The notes under the pieces were generated by a model. It worked only from the letters and a program-made list of their open reading frames with translations, ran no database searches and was not told the DNA's origin. Shown here one piece after another: positions 30,758 through 40,099 of a DNA stretch of 64,000 nucleotides (within the stretch, counting starts at the first letter, position 1; each line of letters opens with the position of its first letter). The position numbers were made by a program, and so were the translations under genes. The DNA comes from JANNBN01 sp963763885. GTDB taxonomy: Bacteria; Actinomycetota; Acidimicrobiia; Acidimicrobiales; JANYDT01. The stretch is from the NCBI GenBank assembly GCA_963763885.1, contig CAVXQD010000007.1, positions 1,178,001 to 1,242,000 on the forward strand, in the 5' to 3' direction.

Positions 30758-33550
30758 CTATCCCGAAACGTTCAGACGCGACAGACGGATGCGCGCCGCC
30801 CCGCTGCCCGCAAAGACAAACCGGTAACGCCCCGGTGGAAGCAAGACCGCTTCGTTGTCGCCGAAGAACCGCCGTTCCTTTTCGTCTGCCGCATAGAGGA
30901 ACGTCACGCTGCCACCTGGGACCGCGAACAGGTCGAAGGCGGCGCCGGGCTCCTGGCGCTTCAAAGGCTGCGGCACCAACACCGTTGCCTCCAACCGGGT
31001 GCCGTCGACCAGGGTGAACACCGACGATTTCACGGCGCCGACCTTTAAGACGGTTGTGGACACTTCAGCCGGTGCTCGGCGGATCACACCGGACCTTGCC
31101 ACGCTGGTCAAGTTCTGCGCGACGCGGAGTTCATAAGCGCCCGTAGTTGTGGCCACGAACACCAAGCCCGCTGGTGCGCCGGCCGACGTTGTGCCGGATC
31201 TAGCAGCCGATGCAGGAAACGCGCCGCCACTGTTGTTGAGTTGGCGCACGGTTCCATCGGGCTCCACCAGTACACCGTCAAATCCTTGAATCTGGACTCG
31301 ATCCCCCATCGAGAGCGCAAACCTGACTGCGCCAACTGATCCGCCAAGCGGGATACTGACGCCTGCCCCAAGAGCGGCATTCACCGTTGGACGAAGGTCC
31401 GGCACGTCCGCGCCGACTGCACCGAACGACGCCGGACCGGTGACGCGCGGCGAAAAGCTGAAACGGTGAACGCCGACCGGAAGCGTGGTGGTCTCGCCGC
31501 TTTGCAGACACGGCCGTTGGATGGGCTGGGGCCCGCCTGCTTGCCCGGCCAAACCTGGCGACAGCTCCGCTGTAGACGTCGCCACCAGGCACGCCGCAGT
31601 CCCCTGCACGCGGAAACGGGTGGGGGTGCGAACTTCGACAACGCCAGTCTGGGTTCCACCGGGGAGGATTGGAATGGCCCCACCGCCAATCGGCACATCG
31701 CTGATGACGGGCGACGACTTCACCGACACGCGAAACCGTCCGGACACGTTTACCAGCGGGTCGATGATGAGTGTGTACGCATCGGCGGCGGCCACCGTCG
31801 CAAACCTCTCGGTCAGATCCCGTTCGGTTCCGAGCCGACCCGACAAAACCTCTTCGTCCACGGTTCGGTTGTTGCTCCAAACCAGACGGCCACGGGAATC
31901 CCACAAGCTCATGTCGACAGCCGATGGTTGAAACGTCCTATTGCGGAACTTCAGCACCTCGGGCTGGATGATCTGCGGGGTGGCGTCATCGAGCTTGAGC
32001 GTGAAGCGAGCGAACTCGTTGGGGCTGAGCTGCACGTCGGTCTCATCCCCAACCGCAAGGACATCGTCAACGTCGACGGCGCCCTCGAACGAGCCACCGC
32101 CACCCACCTTCAAGAGCGACAGCGACACGTCCTTCACTGCGTTGCCCGACGGCCGAACCTCGATCGCCCATTTACCGCCGCGGTCTGCCGTGAACGACGT
32201 AACGGCACGTTGCTGCGCGCCGTCTTCGGTCCACTGCCACGGCGCGAAGTTGGAAGTGAGCTTCCCGGCAGGGTCTCGAAGACCAAGTGACAACGGACGG
32301 ATTGCTGTTCCCGTGACCTGCAAGACGTACCGGCCGCCCGGCTCAACAGGCAGCGAACCAACCGCAGCGAACCAGGCTTTGTTGCGAACGGCGACGGGTT
32401 GTCCAGTCGCCGGAACAGGTACCGGCGTGTCTTCGCCTCGGTAGACGCCGAACCGCTGTGCGTTGAGTCCTTTGGACCAAGCGACAAACGGCGGCTGAGT
32501 TGGACTGAACGAAACCGGAGTGGCGTACACCTTGACGGAGCCTGTAGCAGTGGCCTCCTTGTCAATCCACGGTTGACCCCACGTCGAAACGTTGGAGGCC
32601 GTCGGCGAACTCAAGACCGCTCGTTGGGCTGGAGTTCCCCAGAACGGAATCACCACCGCTTGGTTGGCCTCTGGGTTGAGTTCCGTGATCGGCGAAGCGA
32701 TTGGATCAATCAGGATGTCGCTGGGGAGTTCTTCGATGCGAACCGTGGGTGTTGCCACTGTTGCGCCAGGCACAAACGAGGGGGTAACCACAAGATCCTG
32801 GTCCAACCCAGGAATGAACGTCGCAGATGCGTCCGCGCTGCTGCCAGCAGAGGACGTCACACAAGCGAGATCTTCGAGAAACCTGGTGGCGTCGACTGCA
32901 CAAAACGATGCGGCCTGCGCGGGCCCTGCTGTGATCCGATACCGCACGCCTCCCTTAACTGGTATGCGCGCATATTGTTCTCGGACCTGAGCAGAATCGA
33001 ATTGAACAGGCTGACCAACCACGGCGCGCACCACCACAGGGGTGGGACTGACGGAAACCAAAGCGACGCTGGCCGGCGCGAGCAAACCCTTCTCCAGATT
33101 GAGTAGGTACCGACCCGAGTGGACCAGGCGGACGGTGTTTCCATCCAAGGTCACTCCCGCTCCATACGGATCTTGCAACGACCATGGCCGGTTGGCGCGA
33201 ACGAACACTGATTGCCCCGCTGCGCCAGTGAACACGAAGTTGACCGAGCCATCTGTTGCGATGCTGGCCGCCGGGCCACCAACCACAATCGGCGTGGCCG
33301 GGACCGAAGAGTCGAAGTCGTCCCCGGACTGGTTGTCAGACGGATTGCTTGGAGCGTCGAGCGACTCAGGTTGCGCGGGGAGTACCGACGTCGGCGGCAC
33401 ACCTGTAGAAGGGGCCGATTGTTGCGCGGTGCTCTCGGGCGCCGCCATGATCGACAGTGCGATCAACGCAACGACAGTCGCGCCAGACACGATCCGGCCT
33501 GAGATAGTCCGCCCTGAGATAGTCCGCACTGCCTGCGTGTACGTCGCCAT
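30758..33550 (-). CDS. Large exported beta-rich protein, function unknown
   Basis: 930 residues. The N-terminus has a hydrophobic signal (VVALIALSIMAAPESTAQQ) preceded by a duplicated TISGR from a perfect 15-bp tandem duplication (33498-33527). After a Pro/Ser/Asp-rich linker the protein is rich in Val, Gly, Thr and Ser, with recurring closing strands such as GRYLLNLEKG, GGRYVLQVTG, GAYELRVAQN and GRYRFVFAGSG, suggesting several tandem beta-sandwich modules like pre-peptidase C-terminal domains. Two cysteine pairs may be disulfides. No catalytic motif, sortase signal or membrane anchor was found. It splits infA from the adk side of the ribosomal cluster. Confidence 0.7.
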   Translation of the reverse strand: MATYTQAVRTISGRTISGRIVSGATVVALIALSIMAAPESTAQQSAPSTGVPPTSVLPAQPESLDAPSNPSDNQSGDDFDSSVPATPIVVGGPAASIATDGSVNFVFTGAAGQSVFVRANRPWSLQDPYGAGVTLDGNTVRLVHSGRYLLNLEKGLLAPASVALVSVSPTPVVVRAVVGQPVQFDSAQVREQYARIPVKGGVRYRITAGPAQAASFCAVDATRFLEDLACVTSSAGSSADASATFIPGLDQDLVVTPSFVPGATVATPTVRIEELPSDILIDPIASPITELNPEANQAVVIPFWGTPAQRAVLSSPTASNVSTWGQPWIDKEATATGSVKVYATPVSFSPTQPPFVAWSKGLNAQRFGVYRGEDTPVPVPATGQPVAVRNKAWFAAVGSLPVEPGGRYVLQVTGTAIRPLSLGLRDPAGKLTSNFAPWQWTEDGAQQRAVTSFTADRGGKWAIEVRPSGNAVKDVSLSLLKVGGGGSFEGAVDVDDVLAVGDETDVQLSPNEFARFTLKLDDATPQIIQPEVLKFRNRTFQPSAVDMSLWDSRGRLVWSNNRTVDEEVLSGRLGTERDLTERFATVAAADAYTLIIDPLVNVSGRFRVSVKSSPVISDVPIGGGAIPILPGGTQTGVVEVRTPTRFRVQGTAACLVATSTAELSPGLAGQAGGPQPIQRPCLQSGETTTLPVGVHRFSFSPRVTGPASFGAVGADVPDLRPTVNAALGAGVSIPLGGSVGAVRFALSMGDRVQIQGFDGVLVEPDGTVRQLNNSGGAFPASAARSGTTSAGAPAGLVFVATTTGAYELRVAQNLTSVARSGVIRRAPAEVSTTVLKVGAVKSSVFTLVDGTRLEATVLVPQPLKRQEPGAAFDLFAVPGGSVTFLYAADEKERRFFGDNEAVLLPPGRYRFVFAGSGAARIRLSRLNVSG

Positions 33551-33676
33551 GGGCGAACCCTAGAACCGGGGCGAAGCGGGCGCCAGCACTCCACACCGAT
33601 GCAAGGTGAACGATGCTCACCACGTGCTGTTGCGCTAGCCCGCCAAGTTGCCCGTGCACGGGGATATGGTCTGCGT

Positions 33677-34645
33677 ATGCGCGGCGAAGGGCGACTGGTT
33701 TCGTTAGGAGCGATCATCGGGATGATTGTCATCGCACCAAGCGCAGCGCCGCGTGCGGAAGCGGCTCCCTCTCAGTCTGTCCCAGGACTCACGGTGGCGC
33801 TGAATGTCATCGGCACGCCACCAACTGGCGCTTCGGACCGCACCTACGAAGTCGTCGTGAAGTGTCGAAATCCGGCCGGCGTTGCGGTTGGCGAGCGCGC
33901 AGTCGCACTGGCGCCGGGAGCTTCCCGAGTGCTTGGGTCATCGGAGATTCCGGGCCTCACCACGGCAGACCGGTGCGTGGCTAGTTCGCGCACCGACGGG
34001 GCACAAACGGACTTTCTGTCAACTCAACCGGACCGCCCCGATGGCTCGACACCAGATCCGGTCGGTGGTCTCATCGACGCAGAAGGATTTCATTCAGCTC
34101 CAGCATTTGCCAGCGGGCAGACGATTTCCGTGACCCACAAGTACACAGGTGATCTGCTTCTTACGAAGACCGTAACCGGAGCACCGGAATTCAGTATCGG
34201 CACATACCAATTGCAGGTCAGTTGTCCGTCTATCGGGTTCCTTCAAACCATCTCGCTGACGAACGCGCAGACACGTCTCATCACGGCAATCCCCGTTGGA
34301 AGCGTGTGCCGCGTGACCGAGCCATCAACCATCGGCGCACGTTTCGAAGACAACAGCGGGGATCCGTTCGACGGGATCGTGACGATCACGGCCACGCCCG
34401 CATCGTGCTGGGACCTACGCAACACAACCGCTTCATGCCGGACAACCGTCACCTCCCGCCACACCTACAACGCAGCGGACCAACAAGCGGATAACACGCT
34501 GAATACCGTCCCATCGCAGACCACCACAACTTCTCCGGACACCACCCAGCCAGCGCAAGCCTCGGCCAGCACGGCGGCGCCCGCTGCGCCGGCACCGGTG
34601 GAAGAGCCTGAGCTTCTCGACGAATCAGAAGAGACGGTCGGCTGA
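33677..34645 (+). CDS. DUF5979-type secreted surface protein
   Basis: About 322 residues. MRGEGRLVSLGAIIGMIVIA and PRAEAAPS form a signal peptide. The central part (about 140-260) contains SVTHKYTGDLLLTKTVTGAPEFSIGTYQLQVSCPS and ITAIPVGSVCRVTEPSTIGARF, the pattern of DUF5979 repeats found in actinobacterial surface and adhesin-like proteins. The C-terminal ~60 residues are a Thr/Ser/Ala/Pro linker ending in acid residues, without an LPXTG signal, so the protein may be released or held by another route. Divergent to the 930-residue exported protein, 126 bp away. ATG 33599 is an alternative start. Confidence 0.72.
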   Translation: MRGEGRLVSLGAIIGMIVIAPSAAPRAEAAPSQSVPGLTVALNVIGTPPTGASDRTYEVVVKCRNPAGVAVGERAVALAPGASRVLGSSEIPGLTTADRCVASSRTDGAQTDFLSTQPDRPDGSTPDPVGGLIDAEGFHSAPAFASGQTISVTHKYTGDLLLTKTVTGAPEFSIGTYQLQVSCPSIGFLQTISLTNAQTRLITAIPVGSVCRVTEPSTIGARFEDNSGDPFDGIVTITATPASCWDLRNTTASCRTTVTSRHTYNAADQQADNTLNTVPSQTTTTSPDTTQPAQASASTAAPAAPAPVEEPELLDESEETVG

Positions 34646-34664
34646 GGCCGCAACAACTCGGCCT
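34645..34664 (+). terminator. Short hairpin after DUF5979 gene
   Basis: AGGCCG (34645-34650) and CGGCCT (34659-34664) with an 8-nt loop, followed by ATTTCG, at the stop codon of the gene. Confidence 0.4.
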
Positions 34665-34773
34665 ATTTCGCTACAAGCTTCAGCCCTGAATTGGGGTGGG
34701 CGGACTCAGATTTGGGACAGTAGAGGCTCACGGTTTTGCAATCCACGTAAACCAGTTCTTCCCAGGAGCACTT

Positions 34774-35922
34774 ATGCCAGAGGCCTACATCGTCGACGCT
34801 GTCCGCACACCCGTTGGAAAGCGTGGTGGAACACTGTCGCAGATCCATCCAGCAGACCTCGGCGCCCACACGCTGAAAGCGCTCATGGAACGTACAGGCA
34901 TCGACCCTGGTTGCGTCGAAGACGTCGTGATGGGCTGCCTCGACCAAGTTGGCCCGCAGTCCGGCGACATCGGTCGCACCGCCTGGCTGGCCGCTGGCCT
35001 GCCCGAGCATGTTCCAGGCGTCACCATTGACCGCCAGTGCGGCAGCTCCCAGCAGTCCGTGCACTTTGCAGCCCAAGCCGTCATGAGCGGCACGTCCGAC
35101 GTTGTGGTTGCAGCCGGCGTACAGAACATGAGCATGATCCCCATCAGCACCTCAGCGTTGGTAGGCGACACGCTTGGCACACCTCACCCGTTCCATGCAT
35201 CGCAAGGCTGGCTTGCCCGCTACGGCGACCAAGAGGTGTCCCAGTTCCGTGGCGCCGAGATGATGGCCGAGAAGTGGAACCTGTCACGTGAAGACATGGA
35301 AGGTTTCGCAGTGGAGTCCCACCTCCGTGCGTTGCGCGCCCGCGCTGAGGGACGCTTCGACGGGCAGATCGTGCCCTTGAACGGCTTGACGTTCGACGAA
35401 GGTGTCCGGGAGCCAAACCTCGAAAAGATCCGCAGCTTGGCAACCCTCACCCCTGGTGGACGCATCACCGCCGCAGTGGCCAGCCAGATCTCCGACGCAA
35501 GCGCCGCCGTGCTGGTTGTCAGCGAACAGGGTCTCAAGGATCACGGCCTCACGCCACGTGCACGCATCCACCACATCAGCGTCCGCGGCGCGGATCCAAT
35601 CATGATGCTCAGCGCACCAATCCCCGCCACCTTGAAGGCTCTCGAGAAGGCCAAGATGACCATCGACGACATCGACCTCGTGGAGATCAATGAGGCATTC
35701 GCCCCGGTCGTCATGGCTTGGATGAAAGAGACCGGCGCTGACCACGCCAAGGTCAACGTCAACGGTGGAGCAATTGCGCTTGGCCATCCCCTCGGTGCCA
35801 CTGGTGTGCGCCTGATGACCACGCTGCTGTGCGAACTGGAGCGCACCGGCGGACGCTTCGGCTTGCAGACCATGTGTGAAGGTGGCGGTCAGGCCAACGT
35901 CACCATCATCGAACGCCTGTAG
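34774..35922 (+). CDS. Acetyl-CoA C-acyltransferase (thiolase)
   Basis: 382 residues from MPEAYIVDAVRTPVGKRGG, with an AGGAG eight bases upstream. The acyl-accepting cysteine is in TIDRQCGSSQQSVHFAAQ; the histidine in NVNGGAIALGHPLGATG; the second cysteine in TMCEGGGQANVTI; NEAFAP is also present. It cleaves 3-ketoacyl-CoA to acetyl-CoA plus a shortened acyl-CoA (or runs in reverse). The subtype resembles actinobacterial degradative thiolases with C-E-G-G-G rather than C-I-G-G-G. It stands alone on the plus strand within the block that interrupts the ribosomal cluster. Confidence 0.92.
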   Translation: MPEAYIVDAVRTPVGKRGGTLSQIHPADLGAHTLKALMERTGIDPGCVEDVVMGCLDQVGPQSGDIGRTAWLAAGLPEHVPGVTIDRQCGSSQQSVHFAAQAVMSGTSDVVVAAGVQNMSMIPISTSALVGDTLGTPHPFHASQGWLARYGDQEVSQFRGAEMMAEKWNLSREDMEGFAVESHLRALRARAEGRFDGQIVPLNGLTFDEGVREPNLEKIRSLATLTPGGRITAAVASQISDASAAVLVVSEQGLKDHGLTPRARIHHISVRGADPIMMLSAPIPATLKALEKAKMTIDDIDLVEINEAFAPVVMAWMKETGADHAKVNVNGGAIALGHPLGATGVRLMTTLLCELERTGGRFGLQTMCEGGGQANVTIIERL

Positions 35923-35960
35923 CAACAACGCGGCGGAGGGGAGCAAAGTCGCCTACGCCG

Positions 35961-36014
35961 CAATCCACCTCCGAATGACACTCGGAGGTGGATTGCCCCC
36001 ATCCGTGGGGGCAA
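35961..36014. terminator. Double-hairpin bidirectional terminator
   Basis: CAATCCACCTCCGA (35961-35974) and TCGGAGGTGGATTG (35982-35995) form a perfect 14-bp stem. Immediately next, TTGCCCCC (35993-36000) and GGGGGCAA (36007-36014) form an 8-bp stem, sharing 3 bp with the first. It lies exactly between the converging thiolase and protease genes. Confidence 0.85.
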
Positions 36015-36025
36015 CCTCTCTCGCG

Positions 36026-37606
36026 TCAACCGATCTCGAAGCTGGACAATGCCTTGTCAATCGCCGCGAGATCGCCTTCGGTAGCTGCCTGCGCCACAAT
36101 CAGCAGCGCCTTGTCGTTGTCGTTGACCGGCGACACCAGCGCCACAACAGCAAGCGTCTTGGTGCAATTGGCCGTGAGATACCGACCCGTGTACTTGTTG
36201 TCCTGGTAGTCGGAGTACTTGAAGTCGCTGCACTCCGGAATGGATGTCTCCATACCTCGCAGCACCTCGTCCTTGTCGACCGTACCCACACCGGGGATCT
36301 CCAACAGAACCAGGGCAACGCCCGGCCCGAAGGCATTCTCAAAGGCTGTGGTGCTGGGCGCAGCAATGATGGTTGGCTGGTTGGTACCAAGACCGGCAAG
36401 GTCCTGGGCCGCCGTCTTGACGTCGTTCCATTCCTTCGGAACTTCCACGCTGATGGTCTGGGTGTCGTCGACTACTCGGACAAACTCGCCAGAAGTTGGG
36501 ACTCCTGCGCCGCCACCAGTTGGAACCTGCTCCTGCAGTTGCTGAGCAAAGCTGAACACCGGAGCCAACGGCTTGCCGAAGAGTTCTCCCTCAAGCACCT
36601 CTTTGGTATCAAAGCGCAAGACCCGAATGGACATAGCTGCTTCGGGTTGCGCGCTGCGCAACACACGACAGTACGGGGCCATATTGCCGCCACCAAGGTC
36701 GACGCCGTTCAACGTGGTGATGATGTCGCCCGGCTTCACACCAGCTTTGGAAGCTGGGCCTCCAGGGGTGATTCCACGAACCCACACGCCAGACAGGTTG
36801 GCCTCTTTATCGACAAACGCCTGACCGTTGACCCCGATGGTCTCCTTGTTGCCAGACTGCAGTTCGGTGATGAGCGGCTGCGCCAGGTCCTGTGCGATTG
36901 CGAAGAATTGAGCTGTACCCGTGCCAGGGTCTCCACCCGCGTAATTGACGCCAATGAGCTTGCCGTCTGCATCCACCAACGGTCCGCCGGAGTTGCCCGG
37001 CTGAATGTTTGCGTCGTGCTCAATCACATGACGCACGGAAGCCCAACTGGTATCGCCCGAAGCTTCGGCTTTACTCACCACACCTCGGGTGACGGTGTAC
37101 TCCGGGTCACCAAGAGGGAAACCGGCTGCGTACGTTTCGAGAGGTGGCACAACTGCTTTAGTGCTCCATGACAAGGCTGGATACGTTCCAGCGTCGACAA
37201 GCTCCAACACCGCGAGGTCGCTGCACTCCGATACCCCAAGCAGGCGAGCGGGGTAACGGTCTTTGGTCTCGCCGCCGATGAGCACAGTCAGTGCGCCAGC
37301 GCCGGTCACCACGTGATTGTTGGTGACGATCTTCCCGTCGGCGGTGATGAAAAAGCCCGAACCCGAAGACTTGAAACTTGTCTGGCCGTCGCCCGGATCA
37401 CGGATCTCGCCTTCCGCAAGAATCTGGACCACGGAGCCTTTCAAGGTGGACAGATCGGTCGCAGCGGCGACAGTCGTGGTGGAGCCACCGCCGGCAAGCA
37501 GCGCAACGGTTGTACCGGTGGCGGATGGGTTGTCACCGCCACACGCACTCAGTAGCAGCGCGGACAGTGCGCTACCGACAACTAGCCGGGTGTATTGAGA
37601 CTTCAT
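36026..37606 (-). CDS. HtrA/DegP-like serine protease lipoprotein with PDZ domain
   Basis: 526 residues. Lipobox LLLSAC gives a lipid-modified Cys 22. The trypsin-like domain has the triad in IVTNNHVVTG (His), SECSDLAVLEL (Asp) and NIQPGNSGGPLVDADG (Ser). A PDZ domain follows (about 235-330; GVWVRGITPGGPASKAGVKPGDIITTLNGVDLGG). The last ~180 residues form an extra domain of unknown type with two cysteines (PECSDF and TANCTK). It should act outside the membrane in protein quality control. Minus strand, same direction as adk upstream, with a 157-bp gap. Confidence 0.88.
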   Translation of the reverse strand: MKSQYTRLVVGSALSALLLSACGGDNPSATGTTVALLAGGGSTTTVAAATDLSTLKGSVVQILAEGEIRDPGDGQTSFKSSGSGFFITADGKIVTNNHVVTGAGALTVLIGGETKDRYPARLLGVSECSDLAVLELVDAGTYPALSWSTKAVVPPLETYAAGFPLGDPEYTVTRGVVSKAEASGDTSWASVRHVIEHDANIQPGNSGGPLVDADGKLIGVNYAGGDPGTGTAQFFAIAQDLAQPLITELQSGNKETIGVNGQAFVDKEANLSGVWVRGITPGGPASKAGVKPGDIITTLNGVDLGGGNMAPYCRVLRSAQPEAAMSIRVLRFDTKEVLEGELFGKPLAPVFSFAQQLQEQVPTGGGAGVPTSGEFVRVVDDTQTISVEVPKEWNDVKTAAQDLAGLGTNQPTIIAAPSTTAFENAFGPGVALVLLEIPGVGTVDKDEVLRGMETSIPECSDFKYSDYQDNKYTGRYLTANCTKTLAVVALVSPVNDNDKALLIVAQAATEGDLAAIDKALSSFEIG

Positions 37607-37763
37607 GGAGCTCCTTCAGGCATTCAACGAAACAGTGTCTAATCGACGTTCAGACAGCATTGCCTGGTTCCGACTAATGAAAAGGTTTCTCAGAATTGTG
37701 AACTGAACAGAGCGTTCAGGCGCCGGTCAGCAGCGCCCCCGAACGGCAATTAGCCGGTTCCCG

Positions 37764-38432
37764 TTACGGACGGCGTGCCACCCGGTCATCGATGGCAACG
37801 ACGATTCGATTGAACACGTCTTCCATTGGAGCGGAACCGTCTACCTGAAACAGCAGGCTTTCCCCGCGGTAATGATCGATGAGCGGCGCCGTCTGCGACT
37901 CGTACAGGTCAAGCCGAGTGCGAATGGCTTCTGGCTTGTCGTCGTCTCGTTGGACAACGTCTCCACCGCAGTGTTCGCAGATCCAACCCATTTTGGGCGG
38001 CTTCTCCACGGAGTAGTTCTGGCCACACGACGAGCACACGCGCCGGGAGGCGAGCCGACCCAACACCAGTGTGGTGTCGACCGCAAGGTCGATCACCACA
38101 TCGAGCGCCTGAGGTTTCAACAGCTTTGTAAGCGCTTTGGCCTGGTGGACCGTACGGGGGAACCCGTCGAGGATGAACCCACGCCCGCGAGCGTCTTTCT
38201 CCGACAACCGCTCGGCCACGATGCCGATCACTACTTCGTCTGGAACCAGCTTGCCGTCGTCAACAAACGTCCGGGCAAGCTGACCCATCGCTGTGCCCTG
38301 CTTCATCGCAGCACGAAAAATGTCGCCGGTGGAGATGTGCGGCACGACGTAGTGCCGCGAGAGCTGAACGCACTGGGTCCCTTTACCGGCCCCCTGCTTT
38401 CCCAGGATCAACATCCGGACGCCAACACTCAT
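37764..38432 (-). CDS. adk: Adenylate kinase
   Basis: 222 residues from MSVGVRMLILGKQGAGKGTQ. The P-loop is GKQGAGKGTQ; DGFPRTVHQAKAL is the conserved core motif. The LID domain is of the long, zinc-binding type: CSSCGQNY and ICEHCGGD supply four cysteines. It equilibrates ATP, AMP and ADP. It follows secY, as in the usual spc operon, with a 177-bp gap in which no gene was seen. The frame runs on to 38468 without support. ATG 38414 is an alternative. Confidence 0.94.
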   Translation of the reverse strand: MSVGVRMLILGKQGAGKGTQCVQLSRHYVVPHISTGDIFRAAMKQGTAMGQLARTFVDDGKLVPDEVVIGIVAERLSEKDARGRGFILDGFPRTVHQAKALTKLLKPQALDVVIDLAVDTTLVLGRLASRRVCSSCGQNYSVEKPPKMGWICEHCGGDVVQRDDDKPEAIRTRLDLYESQTAPLIDHYRGESLLFQVDGSAPMEDVFNRIVVAIDDRVARRP

Positions 38433-38609
38433 AGCGAACCAGCCTGCCCTTTTCCAGGCCAAGTGCACAAGTCGAGGCGACCTGAACTACAGGAGTACGC
38501 AACGCTGGGAACGAAGGCGAGGATCGCTGTCACAGCCGAAGCGGCTTGTGTTGGAGAGACGTCGATTGAGCCGATGGCGGGAACTGAGTGCGTCGGAAGA
38601 ACCGGCGAC

Positions 38610-39950
38610 TCAGCGCACCATCTGCTGTGGCCGGCGACGAGTGGCTGACCCTTCGAGGAAGCCCTCGTAGTTGCGCAGCATCAGCTGCGAGTCGATCTGC
38701 TTCACGGTCTCAAGCGCAACGCCCACGGCGATGAGGATCGACGTTCCGGCAAAACCGAAATTGGACACGTTGAACACGTACAGCAGGAACGATGGAACCA
38801 ACGCGATCATGGTGATGAACAACGCGCCTGGCAGCGTGATGCGGTTCAACAGACGCTGCAGGTAACGCTCGGTGTCGCGGCCCGGACGAATGGGCCGAAT
38901 GTAGCCGCCCTGCTTCTGCAGACTCTCAGCCTGCTGATGCGGGTCGAACGAGATGGCCGTGTAGAAGTACGCGAAGAACACGATGAGCAACCCGTAGAAC
39001 AAGATGTACCAGAGGTTGTCCGATTGGACCAGATTGTCGTTGATCCACTGGCGCGCACCTGCAGGCAGCACGTTGCCGATCAGCACCGGGAAGTTCAGGA
39101 CCGAGCTGGCAAAAATCAACGGGACGATACCGGCCTGGTTGACCTTCAACGGGATGTAAGTGCTCTGTCCGCCCATCATGCGACGCCCGACCATCCGCTT
39201 GGCGAACTCCACGGGAATGCGACGCTGGCCGTTGTCGACAAAGACGATGGCCACGATCATCGCAAGGATGAACAACAAAATGATGACGAAGGTGGTCCAA
39301 CCCTGGGACTTGCGGATGTTCTCCAGCTCGAACGGGAGCCGGCTCACCACGTTGGCGAAGATCAAGATGGACATGCCATTTCCGATGCCGCGCTGTGTCA
39401 CCAGTTCGCCGAGCCACATCACCAGCGCTACACCAGCGGTGAGCGTCAGAACAACGAGCAACACGCGTGGAACGTTGTACCCACCCACAGGGAACAGGTC
39501 GATGTTCTCGCCCTGCTCACCGAAGAAGCCACGACCACCGTTGTGGAAGATGTAGCTGTAGGTAGCTGCCTGCATCACGCCAAGCGCAATTGCGAGGTAA
39601 CGCGTCCACTGCGTGATCTTCTTCTGGCCGGTAGCGCCCTCCTTGGACCACTTCTCCAGCTTCGGGATCACCACCGTCAACAACTGCATGATGATCGAAG
39701 CAGTGATGTACGGCATGATGCCGAGCGAGAAGACCGAGAAGTTGGTCAGCGCTCCACCCGAGAACAGGTTGAGGAAGCCGACGATGCCGCCAGCACCAGA
39801 CCCGGCTTCGCGCAAACGACGCACCTGGTCGAGGGAGATCCCTGGCGCAGGGATATGGGTCCCGAAGCGGTAGAGAGCAAGGATGAAGACCGTAAACAGG
39901 ATCTTCTTGCGGAGCTCGGGAACCTTGAAGACGTTCAGCAGGCTGGACAC
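38610..39950 (-). CDS. secY: Preprotein translocase subunit SecY
   Basis: 446 residues with ten hydrophobic helices. The start LLNVFKVPELRKKILFTVFILALYRFGTHIPAPG, the plug region LFSGGALTNFSVFSLGIMPYITASIIMQLL, and IRPGRDTERYLQRLLNRITLPGALF are SecY hallmarks. It forms the protein-conducting channel. A structured 149-bp gap separates it from rplO, so its expression may be set separately. Confidence 0.96.
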   Translation of the reverse strand: MSSLLNVFKVPELRKKILFTVFILALYRFGTHIPAPGISLDQVRRLREAGSGAGGIVGFLNLFSGGALTNFSVFSLGIMPYITASIIMQLLTVVIPKLEKWSKEGATGQKKITQWTRYLAIALGVMQAATYSYIFHNGGRGFFGEQGENIDLFPVGGYNVPRVLLVVLTLTAGVALVMWLGELVTQRGIGNGMSILIFANVVSRLPFELENIRKSQGWTTFVIILLFILAMIVAIVFVDNGQRRIPVEFAKRMVGRRMMGGQSTYIPLKVNQAGIVPLIFASSVLNFPVLIGNVLPAGARQWINDNLVQSDNLWYILFYGLLIVFFAYFYTAISFDPHQQAESLQKQGGYIRPIRPGRDTERYLQRLLNRITLPGALFITMIALVPSFLLYVFNVSNFGFAGTSILIAVGVALETVKQIDSQLMLRNYEGFLEGSATRRRPQQMVR

Positions 39951-39983
39951 GGGGCATCGGTCCTTTCAGGATCGATCACATCT

Positions 39984-40008
39984 GCGCCGGGTGCTTGGTT
40001 CCCGGCGC
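39984..40008 (-). terminator. Hairpin in the rplO-secY gap (attenuator-like)
   Basis: GCGCCGGG (39984-39991) and CCCGGCGC (40001-40008) form a perfect 8-bp stem. Further upstream GGGGCTG (40023-40029) pairs with CAGCCCC (40084-40090). These could be partial terminators or RNA-processing sites that lower secY relative to rplO. Confidence 0.45.
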
Positions 40009-40099
40009 TTGAGAACAAGTTAGGGGCTGACCGGGAGCCCGTCAGACGATGCACCTGCGTGCATGACGTGACGAACGTCCGGACAGCCCCCGGAAGAAC

